From Prostheceraeus crozeri (lineage: Eukaryota; Platyhelminthes; Polycladida; Euryleptidae), in assembly GCA_907163375.1 (NCBI GenBank), contig CAJQUW010008995.1:124001-188000 (forward strand): DNA of 64,000 nucleotides. Reading direction: 5' to 3'. This document shows positions 54,937-64,000 of the stretch, piece by piece (the first letter of the stretch is position 1; each line of letters begins with the position of its first letter). A model generated the notes under the pieces. The model made no database searches and was not told where the DNA came from. It worked only from the letters and a program-made list of their open reading frames with translations. Position numbers and translations under genes: made by a program.

Positions 54937-55640
54937 TTGACTAAATTCTCTAAACCGACCAAAGGTATTGCGAACCTTAATCAACCGTCAATTGATAATG
55001 CAATAATTACCGACAGTGATTTTGACTCTAGGTTTCACGAGGGCCGTTGGATAGCTAATTGGAAATGGGCTGATAAGGACAAGACTAATGAATTACATAG
55101 GTATCCCTGTAGTGATGTCAGACAAACTAACCGCGAGGCTTTTGATAAAGAAATTGAGGCATGGGTTATGGAAAGCATAATGATACAAGACTGTTGAACA
55201 GCACGGTGAGATACGCGTTTACCTACCGCTGATGGCCGTTGAGCAAGACAAAGGCGATGAAAGAAAAGTCCGCCCGGTGCTGGACTATCGGAAACTGAAC
55301 CGTATTGTTCAGTGTTTTCCTGGCGGTGCTGTTCCACTTTGTGCTGAGAGACTCAGAGAGTGGCGTATGAAAGGCGGGAGGGGCTCATTGCCAGACCTTG
55401 GGAAGGCCTATTTACAAATTCACATTGACAAATCACTTTGTGTTTATCAAGCTGTTAGTTGGAGATGAAATACCTGTCTTCTCACGAGACTGGGGTTTGG
55501 CCTATCTGTAGCGCAAAAAATAATGACTGCCATTGTCGAAAAGGTGTTAGCCAAAGCTATAAATGTCAGTGAAGCGGTATCAAGTTACTTTGATGATTTG
55601 TTTATAGACACATGCAAAATTGATGTCAATTACGTCAAGT
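54937..55640 (+). pseudogene. Reverse transcriptase of LTR unit 1
   Basis: Pieces in three frames give a Ty3/Gypsy-type reverse transcriptase: the N-terminal WKWADKDKTNELHRYPC and REAFDKEIEAWVMESIM, then VRPVLDYRKLNRIVQCFPGG and PLCAERLREWR (motif 2 region), DLGKAYLQIHIDKSL (motif 3, with D kept), LTRLGFGLSVAQKIMTAIV and the catalytic box SYFDDLFIDT at about 55583-55612. Stop codons at 55194, 55466 and 55646 and frame changes inactivate it. LLTRLGFGLS..P-like order and the YFDD box fit the family. The homologous part of unit 2 is at 58490-59200 and shares several of the same stops, so those arose before the units separated. Confidence 0.85.
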
Positions 55641-55949
55641 CATATTGATTGAGTTGGGGATTAGAAAGAAAACAGCCTTCAAGCTTAGGCGACAGAGACG
55701 GGGTCAAGGTACTCGGCATGAAGGTTAAAGAGGATCTTTCATGGGAAAGAGAAAACAAATTACCGTAAGTACCTAATAAATGCACGAGACAGCAAATGCA
55801 CAGTGTTGTAGGTGAGCTTGTAAAAGTCACTTCCCAATTGCAGGTTGGCTACGAGTCCAGTGCAGTTTCATACAAACGTTTACAGCTATTTCCAAATCAG
55901 GTTGGGATGAAATTGCTCCAGAAAATCTGAAAAAAAACTTTTACATGAA

Positions 55950-56200
55950 ATTCAAGTTGGTGTGGCGAAAGAAGTCAGTGGTTGCATTGTTGAAGATGAT
56001 ACGTGGTTGAGGCCGCCTGCTGATTCTGCTCACATAAATTTTAGCGAGTTGGATGCAGTTATGAAAGGCATCAACATGACATTGGTGGAGGCAAAGATAT
56101 TTTTACATAAAAACGGACTCGTCCACCGTATATAAGTGGCTGCAGGCGATTATCAAGAGGATACATAACGTAAAATCTCGTGCGTTATCAGAGCGATTGA
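55950..56200 (+). pseudogene. RNase H-like region of LTR unit 1, 5' part deleted
   Basis: Frames read GVAKEVSGCIVEDDTWLRPP, then SAHINFSELDAVMKGINMTL and LVHRIYKWLQAII. The 'HIN--ELDA--KG---' segment carries the E that belongs to the RNase H catalytic set. The start of the domain, with WADASGLAV and its first D, is missing here but present in unit 2 (59576-59606). Conversely, unit 2 lacks this segment. The two units therefore lost complementary parts. Confidence 0.7.
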
Positions 56201-57437
56201 TCCGACGTAGGCTTGATGCATTAAAAGAAATAATAGAAATTCAGCAGCTTCAAATCAAGCCCGTTCTAATTGCACCAAAGGAGAATTTGTCAGATCAACT
56301 AACCCGTGTTCCTAAGTCATGGTTGCAAATAGAGAAAGAACTGACTTCAGTGATCGATGACGATGAGACAACAATAGCGGGGGCTGTTGTTTTTGGTGAA
56401 CAAAGCACCAAGCTCGGAAAAGATAATAAGGCAGTTCACTCTAGGTGTCACTTTGGAGTAGACAGGACCCTGCGTCTGGCGACGGAAAAATAAGGCACAC
56501 AGGTCTCTAGAAGGATGGCGAAAAGAGTTGCCAGTCGTTGCGACACGTGTTCAAAGATTGATCCCGCCATTATTTTCAAATGGGAACGCGGCATGGTAGG
56601 TAGCTCAATCATATGGGATAAGGTTGCGATGGATGTGACACATTTCAAGGGGAAGGCATATCTATCTATGATTGATTTAGCATCTCGTTTCACGACATGG
56701 CGCGAGTTGAGAATGAATCAGCTTCGGAAGTGGTCAGTCACGTTGAGCAAGTGGTCTCTTAATTTGGTCCACCCTCCTCAATCTTGACTGACAACGGTAT
56801 AGTGTCTCGGAATTTTCTAGAATTGTTGGATAACTGGGAGATAGAGCAGATTCTGTCTTGTGCTTATAGACCTCAGGGCAACGCGGTTATCGAAAGGATG
56901 CACCGAACGGTCAACCAATGTGCCATGCGAACAACGAGATCTATGCAGGAAGCTGTTTTTTGGGTCAGTGACAGTAAAGATGGTAGAAATTCAGGTCCAT
57001 TCGAAATGATGCTTTCAGCCTATTCAAAGAAGCCAGAAATTAATAAACAACGCAGTAGGTTAACGACATGCGATTCCAAACAGCTAAGTACTCAACGCTT
57101 TATAAACAATAATTCATACGATCCGGAGAGGAATCCTCTTACCGTGGGGATAAAATATATTTGCGGAACCCTGAAGGAAAGTGTGACAGCGTTTGGTCAG
57201 GACCACACAGAATAAGATCGATTCGATCAAGCGTAGGAGTAGTCATTAATGACGATAGGATCACTAGGCATGTCTCGCACCTTAGAATTGTACCCATTGA
57301 TAAACCTATCAGAGAAGATTTTGAAACGCATGACAATGACGAGAGTGTGAGTTTAGCAAAATCAGACAATGAAGTCATTATCCCTCGTAGAAGTGAGCGT
57401 GTGAGGTGTCCGGCGTGGATGAATGACTATGTGTGTT
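56197..57437 (+). pseudogene. Integrase of LTR unit 1
   Basis: The linker frame DALKEIIEIQQLQIKPVLI leads to CHFGVDRTLRLATEK and RVASRCDTCSKIDPAI, the HHCC zinc-binding part. The catalytic core has VAMDVTHFKGKAYLSMIDLA (first D), a frame change, LTDNGIVSRNFLELLD (second D) and CAYRPQGNAVIERMHRTVN (E). The C-terminus holds RNPEGKCDSVWSGPHRIRSI and RHVSHLRIVPID and ends WMNDYVC just before LTR 2. Frame changes at about 56493 and 56787 and others leave it broken. All three catalytic residues are visible. Confidence 0.88.
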
Positions 57438-57749
57438 GACAGCATCTTGTATGCTATGTTAGGTCTTAAAACATGTGGGGCGTATAAGTGATTTTAGATT
57501 TGCCGCCGTTGTCTCGTTTGCGTGTATAGGGTTCTCTACATAGTAGCATTACATCAGCCTCCCATGTATGATGTCACCATCATCTCACGATCGTCTCACA
57601 AATTATGACATCATTAATCAGTCAAAATGTAACTTCGAATTGATTATGAAGAAACTTTTACAAGTACAGAACAAAAAGGTGTTAAAACTGTCAATAAAGA
57701 GTGAAAGTTGACTCTAGACGCTGGTCTTCTCAATTTCCTGTCAGACAAG
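57434..57749 (+). repeat. LTR 2 (shared central LTR)
   Basis: TGTTGACAGCATCTTG start, then TTTGCCGCCGTTGTCTCG and the same body as LTR 1 with a few substitutions (GACG to GATG and others), ending CAGACAAG. Confidence 0.88.
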
Positions 57750-58136
57750 AAGCTATGCTGCCCCCGCACAAAGGCATTAATCCGAGAAATGCGCATTGAC
57801 GGAAGGACAATGGGAACTCTGATCGACATCGACTGCAGTGTTACTCTCATAAGTGAGCACGTTGTACATGGGAGACGTCGTAATTCATCCAGTGTGAGTT
57901 TAGAGATGATGAACAAGGCTTGTTTGTACACTCGTGGGTCCATTGAATTGAGGTCCATTGTAACTGACAATGGCATTGATTTAGGGCCGATCAGTTCTCA
58001 CATCGTTTCTAGCCTGCCTCTTAATGTAGATATAATTCTAGGATTAGATGTTTTGTCTGTGAATAGACTCGAACTATCCTACACAAATAGAGAAAGAATA
58101 CTAGATAAATTTCACACCATCTACCGATACTGTTGA
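57750..58136 (+). pseudogene. Unit 2: gag-less start and protease-like domain 1
   Basis: The sequence jumps from the LTR end to GCTATGCTGCCCCCGCACAA, which in unit 1 is at 54205, so gag and the leader (about 930 bp with the SINE) are gone. The frame continues MRIDGRTMGTLIDIDCSV, the same DID variant as unit 1, then SLEMMNKACLYTRGSIELRS and VDIILGLDVLSVNRLELSYT and stops at 58134-58136. A Gag-less unit depends on others for packaging, and the later breaks make it dead anyway. Confidence 0.8.
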
Positions 58137-58455
58137 TCGGGTGAGACCCTGTCAAACTCGCAACAACGCTCTGATCAAAGAAATTGTTATCGACGACAAA
58201 ATAATGAGAACGCTGATTGGCACAGGTTGTAGCGTGACTTTAATAGGCAATTATGTGCAGGGTAAACGTCGTCATTTCCTAATACTGCATTAGATATGAT
58301 GAATAAGACTGTTTTGCACACCCGTGGATCTATTGAGTTTAAATCTATTGTATGCGATGACTTTGATCTAAGATCGATTACCGCTCATTCTGTCCCCAGT
58401 CTACCGCTAGGTGTAGATGCAGTCATTGGATTGGACTTGTTATCTTAAAACAGAC
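58137..58455 (+). pseudogene. Unit 2: protease-like domain 2 (GTG in place of DTG)
   Basis: Matches 54590-54905 of unit 1. The active-site text is LIGTGCSVTLIGNYV, so D is G here. Frameshifts and stops follow as in unit 1. Confidence 0.7.
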
Positions 58456-58489
58456 TCGAACTGTTTCGTCGGGATCGGGATGTTTGAAT

Positions 58490-59200
58490 AAAATTTTCTA
58501 AACCGACCAAAGGTATTGCGAACCTTATTACTAATCAACCGTCAATTGATAATGCAATAATTACCGACAGTGATTTTGACTCTAGGTTTCACGAGGGCCG
58601 TTGGATGGCTAATTGGAAATGGGCTGATAAGGACAAGATTAATGAATTACATAGGTATCCCTGTAGATATGTCAGACAAACTAACCGCGAGGCTTTTGAT
58701 AAAGAAATTGAGGCATGGGTTAGGGAAAGCATAATGATACAAGACTGTTGAACAGCACGGTGAGATACGCGTTTACCTACCGCTGATGGCCGTTGAGCAA
58801 GACAAAGGCGATGAAAGAAAAGTCCGCCCGGTGCTGACTATCGGAAACTGAACCGTATTGTTTCAGTGTTTTCCTGGCGGTGCTGTTCCACTTTGTGCTG
58901 AGAGACTCAGAGAGTGGCGTATGAAAAGCGGGAGGGGCTCATTGCCAGACCTTGGGAAGACCTATTTACAAATTCACATTGACAAATCACTTTGTGTTTA
59001 TCAAGCTGTTAGTTGGAGATGAAATACCTGTCTTCTCACGAGACTGGGGTTTGGCCTATCTGTAGCGCAAAAAAATAATGACTGCCATTGTCGAAAAGGT
59101 GTTAGCCAAAGCTATAAATGTCAGTGAAGCGGTATCAAGTTACTTTGATGATTTGTTTATAAACACATGCAAAATTGATGTCAATTACGTCAAGTCATAT
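58490..59200 (+). pseudogene. Reverse transcriptase of LTR unit 2
   Basis: Same order as unit 1: N-terminal WKWADKDK, VRPVL (a base is lost after it, so DYRKLN is frame-shifted), PLCAERLREWRMKSGRGS, DLGKTYLQIHIDKSL and the SYFDDLFINT box at about 59137-59166. Stops corresponding to those of unit 1 are present, plus private indels (58838, 59071). Non-functional. Confidence 0.82.
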
Positions 59201-59499
59201 TGATTGACTTGGGGATTAGAAAGAAAACAGCCTTCAAGCTTAGGCGACAGAGACGGGGTCAAGGTACTCGGCATGAAGGTTAAAGAGGATCTTTCATGGG
59301 AAAGAGAAAACAAATTACCATAAGTACCTAATAAATGCACGAGACAGCAAATGCACAGTGTTGTAGGTGAGCTTGTAAAAGTCACTTCCCAATTGCAGGT
59401 TGGCTACGAGTCCAGTGCAGTTTCATACAAACGTTTACAGCTATTTCCAAATCAGGTTGGGATGAAATTGCTCCAGAAAATCTGAAAAAAAACTTTTAC

Positions 59500-59620
59500 A
59501 TGAAATTCAGAAAAAAATTAGAAAAGAAGGAGATCCTGTACGCGGTCATTGGTCAGTCAGTCGCTTCGCCCCAATGGCGGTATGGGCAGACGCTAGTGGG
59601 TTAGCAGTTGATGCATTAAA
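59500..59620 (+). pseudogene. RNase H start of unit 2, 3' part deleted
   Basis: Reads VSRFAPMAVWADASGLAV with the first RNase H aspartate, then joins directly to DALKEIIEIEQLQ. The segment with HINFSELDA seen in unit 1 is missing. The break falls at a GTTG that is also found at the deletion point of unit 1. Confidence 0.7.
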
Positions 59621-60834
59621 AGAAATAATAGAAATTGAGCAGCTTCAAATCAAGCCCGTTCTAGTTGCATCAAAGGAGAATTTGTCAGATCAACTAACCC
59701 GTGTTCCTAAGTCATGGTTGCAAATAGAGAAAGAACTGACTTCAGTGATCGATGACGATGAGACAACAATAGCGGGGGCTGTTGTTTTTCGTGAACAAAG
59801 CACCAAGCTCGGAAAAGACAATAAGGCAGTTCACTCTAGGTGTCACTTTGGAGTAGACAGGACCCTGCGTCTGGCGACGGAAAAATAAGGCACACAGGTC
59901 TCTAGAAGGATGGCGAAAAGTGTTGTCAGTCGTTGCGACACGTGTTCAAAGATTGATCCTGCCATTATTTAAAATGGGACCGCGGCATGGTAGGTAGCTC
60001 AATCATATGGGACAAGGTTGCGATGGATGTGACACATTTCAAGGGGAAGGCATATCTATCAATGATTGATTTAGCATCTCGTTTCACGACATGGCGCGAG
60101 TTGAGAAATGAATCAGCTTCGGAAGTGGTCAGTCACGTTGAGCAAGTGGTCTCTTAATTTGGTCCACCCTCCTCAATCTTGACTGACAACGGTATAGCGT
60201 CTCGGAATTTTCTAGAATTGTTGGATAACTGGGAGATAGGGCAGATTCTGTCCTGTGCTTATAGACCTCAGGGCAACGCGGTTATCGAAAGGATGCACCG
60301 AACGGTCAACCGATGTGCCATGCGAACAACGAGATCTATGCAGGAAGCTGTTTTTTGGGTCAGTGACAGTAAAGATGGTAGAAATTCAGGTCCATTCGAA
60401 ATGATGCTTTCAGCCTATTCAAAGAAGCCAGAAATTAATAAACAGTGCAGTAGGATAACGACAGGCGATTCCATACAGCTAAGTACTCAACGCTTTATAA
60501 ACAATAATTCATACGATCCGGAGAGGAATCCTCTTACCGTGGGGATAAAATATATTTGCGGAACCCTGAAGGAAAGTGTGACAGCGTTTGGTCAGGACCA
60601 CACAGAATAAGATCGATTCGATCAAGCGTAGGAGTAGTCATTAATGACGATAGGATCACTAGGCATGTCTCGCACCTTAGAATTGTACCCATTGATAGAC
60701 CTATCAGAGAAGATTTTGAAACGCATGACAATGACGAGAGTGTGAGTTCAGCAAAATCAGACAATGAAGTCATTATCCCTCGTAGAAGCGAGCGTGTGAG
60801 GTGTCCGGCGTGGATGAATGACTATGTGTGTTGA
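59607..60834 (+). pseudogene. Integrase of LTR unit 2
   Basis: Closely follows unit 1: HFGVDRTLRLATEK, SRCDTCSKIDPAI, then a deletion of one base pair run at 59970, VAMDVTHFKGKAYLSMIDLA, LTDNGIASRNFLELLD, AYRPQGNAVIERMHRTVNRC and the C-terminal GPHRIRSIRSS and WMNDYVC. The catalytic D, D and E remain. Frame changes inactivate it. Confidence 0.85.
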
Positions 60835-61131
60835 CAGCATCTTGTATGCTATGTTAGGTCTTAAAACCTGTGGGGCGTATATGTGCTTTTAGATTTGCCG
60901 CCGTTGTCTCGTTTGCGTGTATAGGGTTCTCTACATAGTGGCATTACATCAGCCTCCCATGTATGATGTCACCATCATCTCAAAAACTATGACATCATTT
61001 ATCAGTCAAAATGTGATTGCGAATTGACAATGAAGAAACTTTTATGTGTACATAACAAAGAGGTGTTGAGCTGTCAAAAAGAGTGAAAGTTGACACTAGA
61101 CGCTGGTCTACTCAACTTCCTATCAGACAAG
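60829..61131 (+). repeat. LTR 3 (most diverged)
   Basis: Same start and end as LTR 2 but lacks the CGATCGTCTCA segment and has more substitutions (CAGTCAAAATGTGATTGCG). It is followed by unique flanking DNA (TTGATTTTTTGTGC). Confidence 0.85.
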
Positions 61132-61566
61132 AGTTGATTTTTTGTGCTATAATTTATGAAACGGTCTGTCCATGTGGCTATTTTAATGTGCACGCTTTCT
61201 TGTAGGCCTACACTCAATCCGAAATTGTTCCATTGTGTCTCAGATCCGACCTGATGTAGTTGAACATCACGTGCTTATTCAGTGAGCATGCAGAACTACC
61301 AGGGGAACATGAACATATCTGGATTAATGTCATCAATAACCTAAAAACAAATCGGGTTCGAACTGTGCATCCCTAATGTATGCATTGCACAGATTCTCAT
61401 TTAGGAATCGACAATTCAAGAATGAATTTCTCAGTAATATCTTCTGTGAATAAAAAATTCATTTCTTGGTGACAAAAACCTGCGTTTCCTCTTAGTAAGT
61501 GGCAGCAAGTGCCACGCACACATTCTGCCACTAAACATGAGCATTTGTACCATGTCTTTCCCAAAT
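61132..61566. other. No gene recognised
   Basis: Flank of the LTR array; one GTAGGCCTACAC word at about 61202. Nothing else seen. Confidence 0.35.
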
Positions 61567-61758
61567 GTGATAATGCTCATCATGGGAAGCAACAAGGCGT
61601 CAATGTTCATCTATTATTTTATTTTGTTGGATATCACAAGGCCTTTCGGGGGTCATAAACGGCCATCGTCAGGCGAAAAGTAAGTTAAAAATAAGGAAAA
61701 ATAAAGAAATAAGCAAACATGGACGCTTTGTGGCTTCCCATGATGAGCATTATCAATG
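61567..61758. repeat. Inverted repeat around a hammerhead-like core
   Basis: GATAATGCTCATCATGGGAAGC (61570) is found reversed at about 61735-61756, and the match continues inward through AAGGCGTC/GACGCTTT. Between the arms, the minus strand has CTGACGA (61672-61666), a GC-rich segment and CGAAAGG (61648-61642). This resembles the ribozyme-type terminus of a Penelope-like element. Confidence 0.55.
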
Positions 61759-63340
61759 ATTCAAGCCCTTTATTTTCGGAAATCTTGTGCAAATGCAAAA
61801 ACTAGTTCAGATGTAATCAAACTAATATGAGAAATATACAAAATCTGCCTCACAGTTGCGTCACATAGTTAGTTGGAAATTCACACACCTGCGACGTCGC
61901 AGGCGCGGATTCATTCCAAGAAATTCGAAATGTCAAATTTGTCACTACCTAATGTTGATGAGCTATAACAAACTCTAATGCAATCCATGAGTTGATTTGA
62001 GAATTTGCAACATCATAGATCACATCATGATGGGTTGACACAGACCTTTGACATGGAAAATTTTTTTCCCAGTGGGACGCATTCTAGTGGCTTCATCTAT
62101 TGTCTATATATTTTTTTCTGTTTCTACACATGTGGAAATACAAAATAATATAAATTTTAACATGACTCATTCGATTCTAGTGATAAGGATATACACGACA
62201 AGTTCAAAAGATAGAAAGCCGTGAGCCATGCAATATAGAGACTGTTTGTGATCATGCAATTTTTTCCCAGTTGTTCCTATAATGCTGATCGCGATTCTCA
62301 GTTGCAGATCAATTAATGCAGTGCGAATCATTGCTCAGTCAGATCTCCCATGTGCTTCGATGTCAATGTGGGAACACCAGTTTATTTGGGTTTCCATTGT
62401 GAAGAGGGCGACTGCTTCAAACAATGTGCAATCCCAGTGCACTTTTTTCATGAGGATTGATGGCATGATATTGGATTTCATAGTCACAGTTTGTAGTTAT
62501 GCGCATCACTTGAATGTATAATGAATTTTTTTCAAAACTTTTGAGAACTAGGGGCCACATCAGAGTTCACTTCAGTCATTCTCTCACTATAGCCTTATCT
62601 GCATGTGCTCATTTTATAGAGGCTCATGCTTTTCAGAATTCCAGGCATGCACATTGTGGTGTAGACAAAATTCGGAGAATATTTTGATTGTCATCACCCA
62701 GCACATCTTGTGTAATAAATGAAAAAAATGTCGATGAGCTGCATGTCATTTTCTTCGCAAAAAATATAATCAGTTCATAAAATATATTTTGTTTAAATGC
62801 ATTTCGCTGAATACGTACCTCATCGTCACCTATAGCGCACAAATCAAAATAGCAGGTACGAGCGTGGGATCATATGTTTTGCGCACATCTTCGTGGCATT
62901 TTTACTAAATTCTTTGCGATTTCCATGTTCAATGCAAGTTAGATATACTATTCAAGCAATAATTCATGACATTCTTTGAGAAAGAATACTGTATTGTATC
63001 ATTTTGTATTGCCAGAGCTGTATTCAATGATTTTGACGAGCATATCAGTAACTTGTTAGTGGGTGGTGAATTACTATCTAGTTAGAATGAATTGTAGAAA
63101 ATCTTCTGTGAATTTTTTCATGAAGGTGAGTAATCTACACCTATATTGACCAGCAAGGCTGTTTATGTATTGCTTAGTTTACTATGAGCTCAATTATTTT
63201 AGGGAGCTTTTCGCTTTTTCTTTTATTTCGAGTGATATTGCACAGTGATCTATTTTATGACTTAAAACTTCACCCTCACAAGTACATACCATGATCAATT
63301 AGCAACTATGCCTACATCCTACTACGAATTCCGAGAGATT
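61759..63340. other. No gene recognised
   Basis: AT-rich; frames at 62282-62521 and 62633-62842 have no motif. No repeat pair found by eye. Confidence 0.35.
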
Positions 63341-63880
63341 TTAGAAACAATTTAGCATCTCCCAGTTGTCAGAAATGACGCATTCGTTCTTCTCGCTGTC
63401 TATGGAACACGTAGTAGTCGCCGGTAACACATCGAACGCTATTGCAGATTTGGTAATTGAAGCGTTACAGGTATATGTGTCTGACCCGCATCGACGGAGA
63501 GACCAGATGTAACAATCCATAAACCACATTCTGGTTTGGATGTAGAACTTCTTGTTTGTCAACAGCTTCATTTTCATAAAATGAGCTTTGTCTATCGCAA
63601 TTCGCATCGATTACACACTCAGATCTGCCGTCGTCCGTCGCATTGATCACAGATAGAGCAAAGGATCTGATCTATTTTATGCTGACTCCGCTTATCGTTG
63701 TCTATATCCACTTTTTGTGCTATGGCCTTCGTTTTTCTGCATTTATCCTCAATCCATAGTCTGGACTCGATCCGCTGGAGATCATCTTCGTTGTCTGTCA
63801 GCAATGAGCACTGTATCGTCGTCATACCTCAAATGTTTGATTATTTTACCGTTATTTGCTGTTCCAGAGTTCTGGTATTC
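63341..63880 (-). pseudogene. Non-LTR reverse transcriptase, palm end and thumb fragment
   Basis: On the minus strand YDDDTVLIAD (about 63838-63812) is the catalytic YxDD box of a LINE reverse transcriptase. After a frame change comes DNEDDLQRIESRLWIEDKCR and KTKAIAQKV, the helix after the box. Later frames give MRIAIDKAHFMKMKLLTNKK, FYIQTRMWFMDCYIWSLRRC and GSDTYTCNASITKSAIAFD, the thumb-like 'R--I--AK--F-K---L------L-TR---I-CY-WS---YGS-TW-L---------FE' segment. Frame changes and lost residues show it is dead. Its family differs from the 2665 and 26237 copies. Confidence 0.7.
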
Positions 63881-64000
63881 TTCTTCACATTCTCTTTTGA
63901 CATTCTCTTCTTCACATTCTTCGCATTTTTCAGATTTTGACCTCTGTCCACCTTAAACAATGACGGATACGAATGTAGAATAGCTCTTTGACAAGCTGAG

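Larger units (their letters stand above)
53008..61131 (+). mobile_element. Tandem LTR-retrotransposon array: LTR-unit 1-LTR-unit 2-LTR
   Basis: Three LTRs (53008-53279, 57434-57749, 60829-61131) alternate with two internal regions in the same orientation (53280-57433 and 57750-60828). The order protease, reverse transcriptase, RNase H, integrase fits Ty3/Gypsy-like elements; I cannot fix the clade. Sharing of the central LTR suggests recombination between LTRs of two copies, or insertion into an LTR followed by loss. Confidence 0.92.

Overview
The window is AT-rich nuclear DNA from an animal, almost certainly an invertebrate. Support comes from GT-AG introns of about 59-67 nt, many decayed class I and II transposons (Tc1, mariner, non-LTR, Penelope-like, Ty3/Gypsy-like), tRNA-derived SINEs and a large minisatellite; there is no bacterial gene organisation. 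The short introns, the DUF4817-type mariner and the 559-codon single-exon gene fit an arthropod best, but this is a weak inference.

Layout. 1-5.2 kb: fragments of Tc1, Penelope-like (GIY-YIG) and non-LTR elements plus one exon-like block (3916-4055). 5.8-7.7 kb: a 44-bp hairpin and a decayed foldback element containing a retroelement fragment and a 154-bp tandem duplication. 8.1-8.6 kb: phase-consistent exons of a host gene. 9.5-11.7 kb: a 2.2-kb element with long degenerate inverted arms and an exon-like block in its spacer. 14.0-17.2 kb: an exon-like block, a 369-bp MITE and a 1.37-kb terminal-inverted-repeat element holding about ten copies of a 16-nt motif. 17.7-18.65 kb: a mariner with ~125-bp inverted ends. 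18.86-19.26 kb: a three-exon small gene. 20.6-22.3 kb: an intact 559-codon gene, the best protein-coding gene here. 22.8-24.2 kb: a second, broken mariner. 25-26.5 kb: non-LTR remnants and a structured repeat.

26.53-34.2 kb is a 7.7-kb array of a 38-bp unit. Read on the minus strand, the unit matches a piece of a non-LTR reverse transcriptase, and the two halves of that reverse-transcriptase frame lie on either side of the array, so the satellite appears to have grown inside a retrotransposon ORF. 34.56-39.4 kb is a large inverted repeat (two ~1.1-kb arms, 2.6-kb spacer with a SINE and a retroelement endonuclease fragment). 40-50.6 kb is more transposon debris: Penelope-like pieces, a Tc1 C-terminus, a well-preserved foldback element and a MITE. 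53.0-61.1 kb is a tandem LTR-retrotransposon array (LTR-internal-LTR-internal-LTR); both units carry two successive aspartic-protease-like domains, the first with DID in place of DTG, and each unit has different deletions; unit 1 has a SINE in gag. 61.1-64 kb holds a small inverted repeat and a reverse-transcriptase fragment.

No operon or pathway is present. Only the 20.6-kb gene, the 18.9-kb gene and the exon-like blocks look like candidates for host genes; the rest is a record of transposon insertion, decay and local amplification. All calls were made by eye from sequence and family knowledge, without alignment or database searches.
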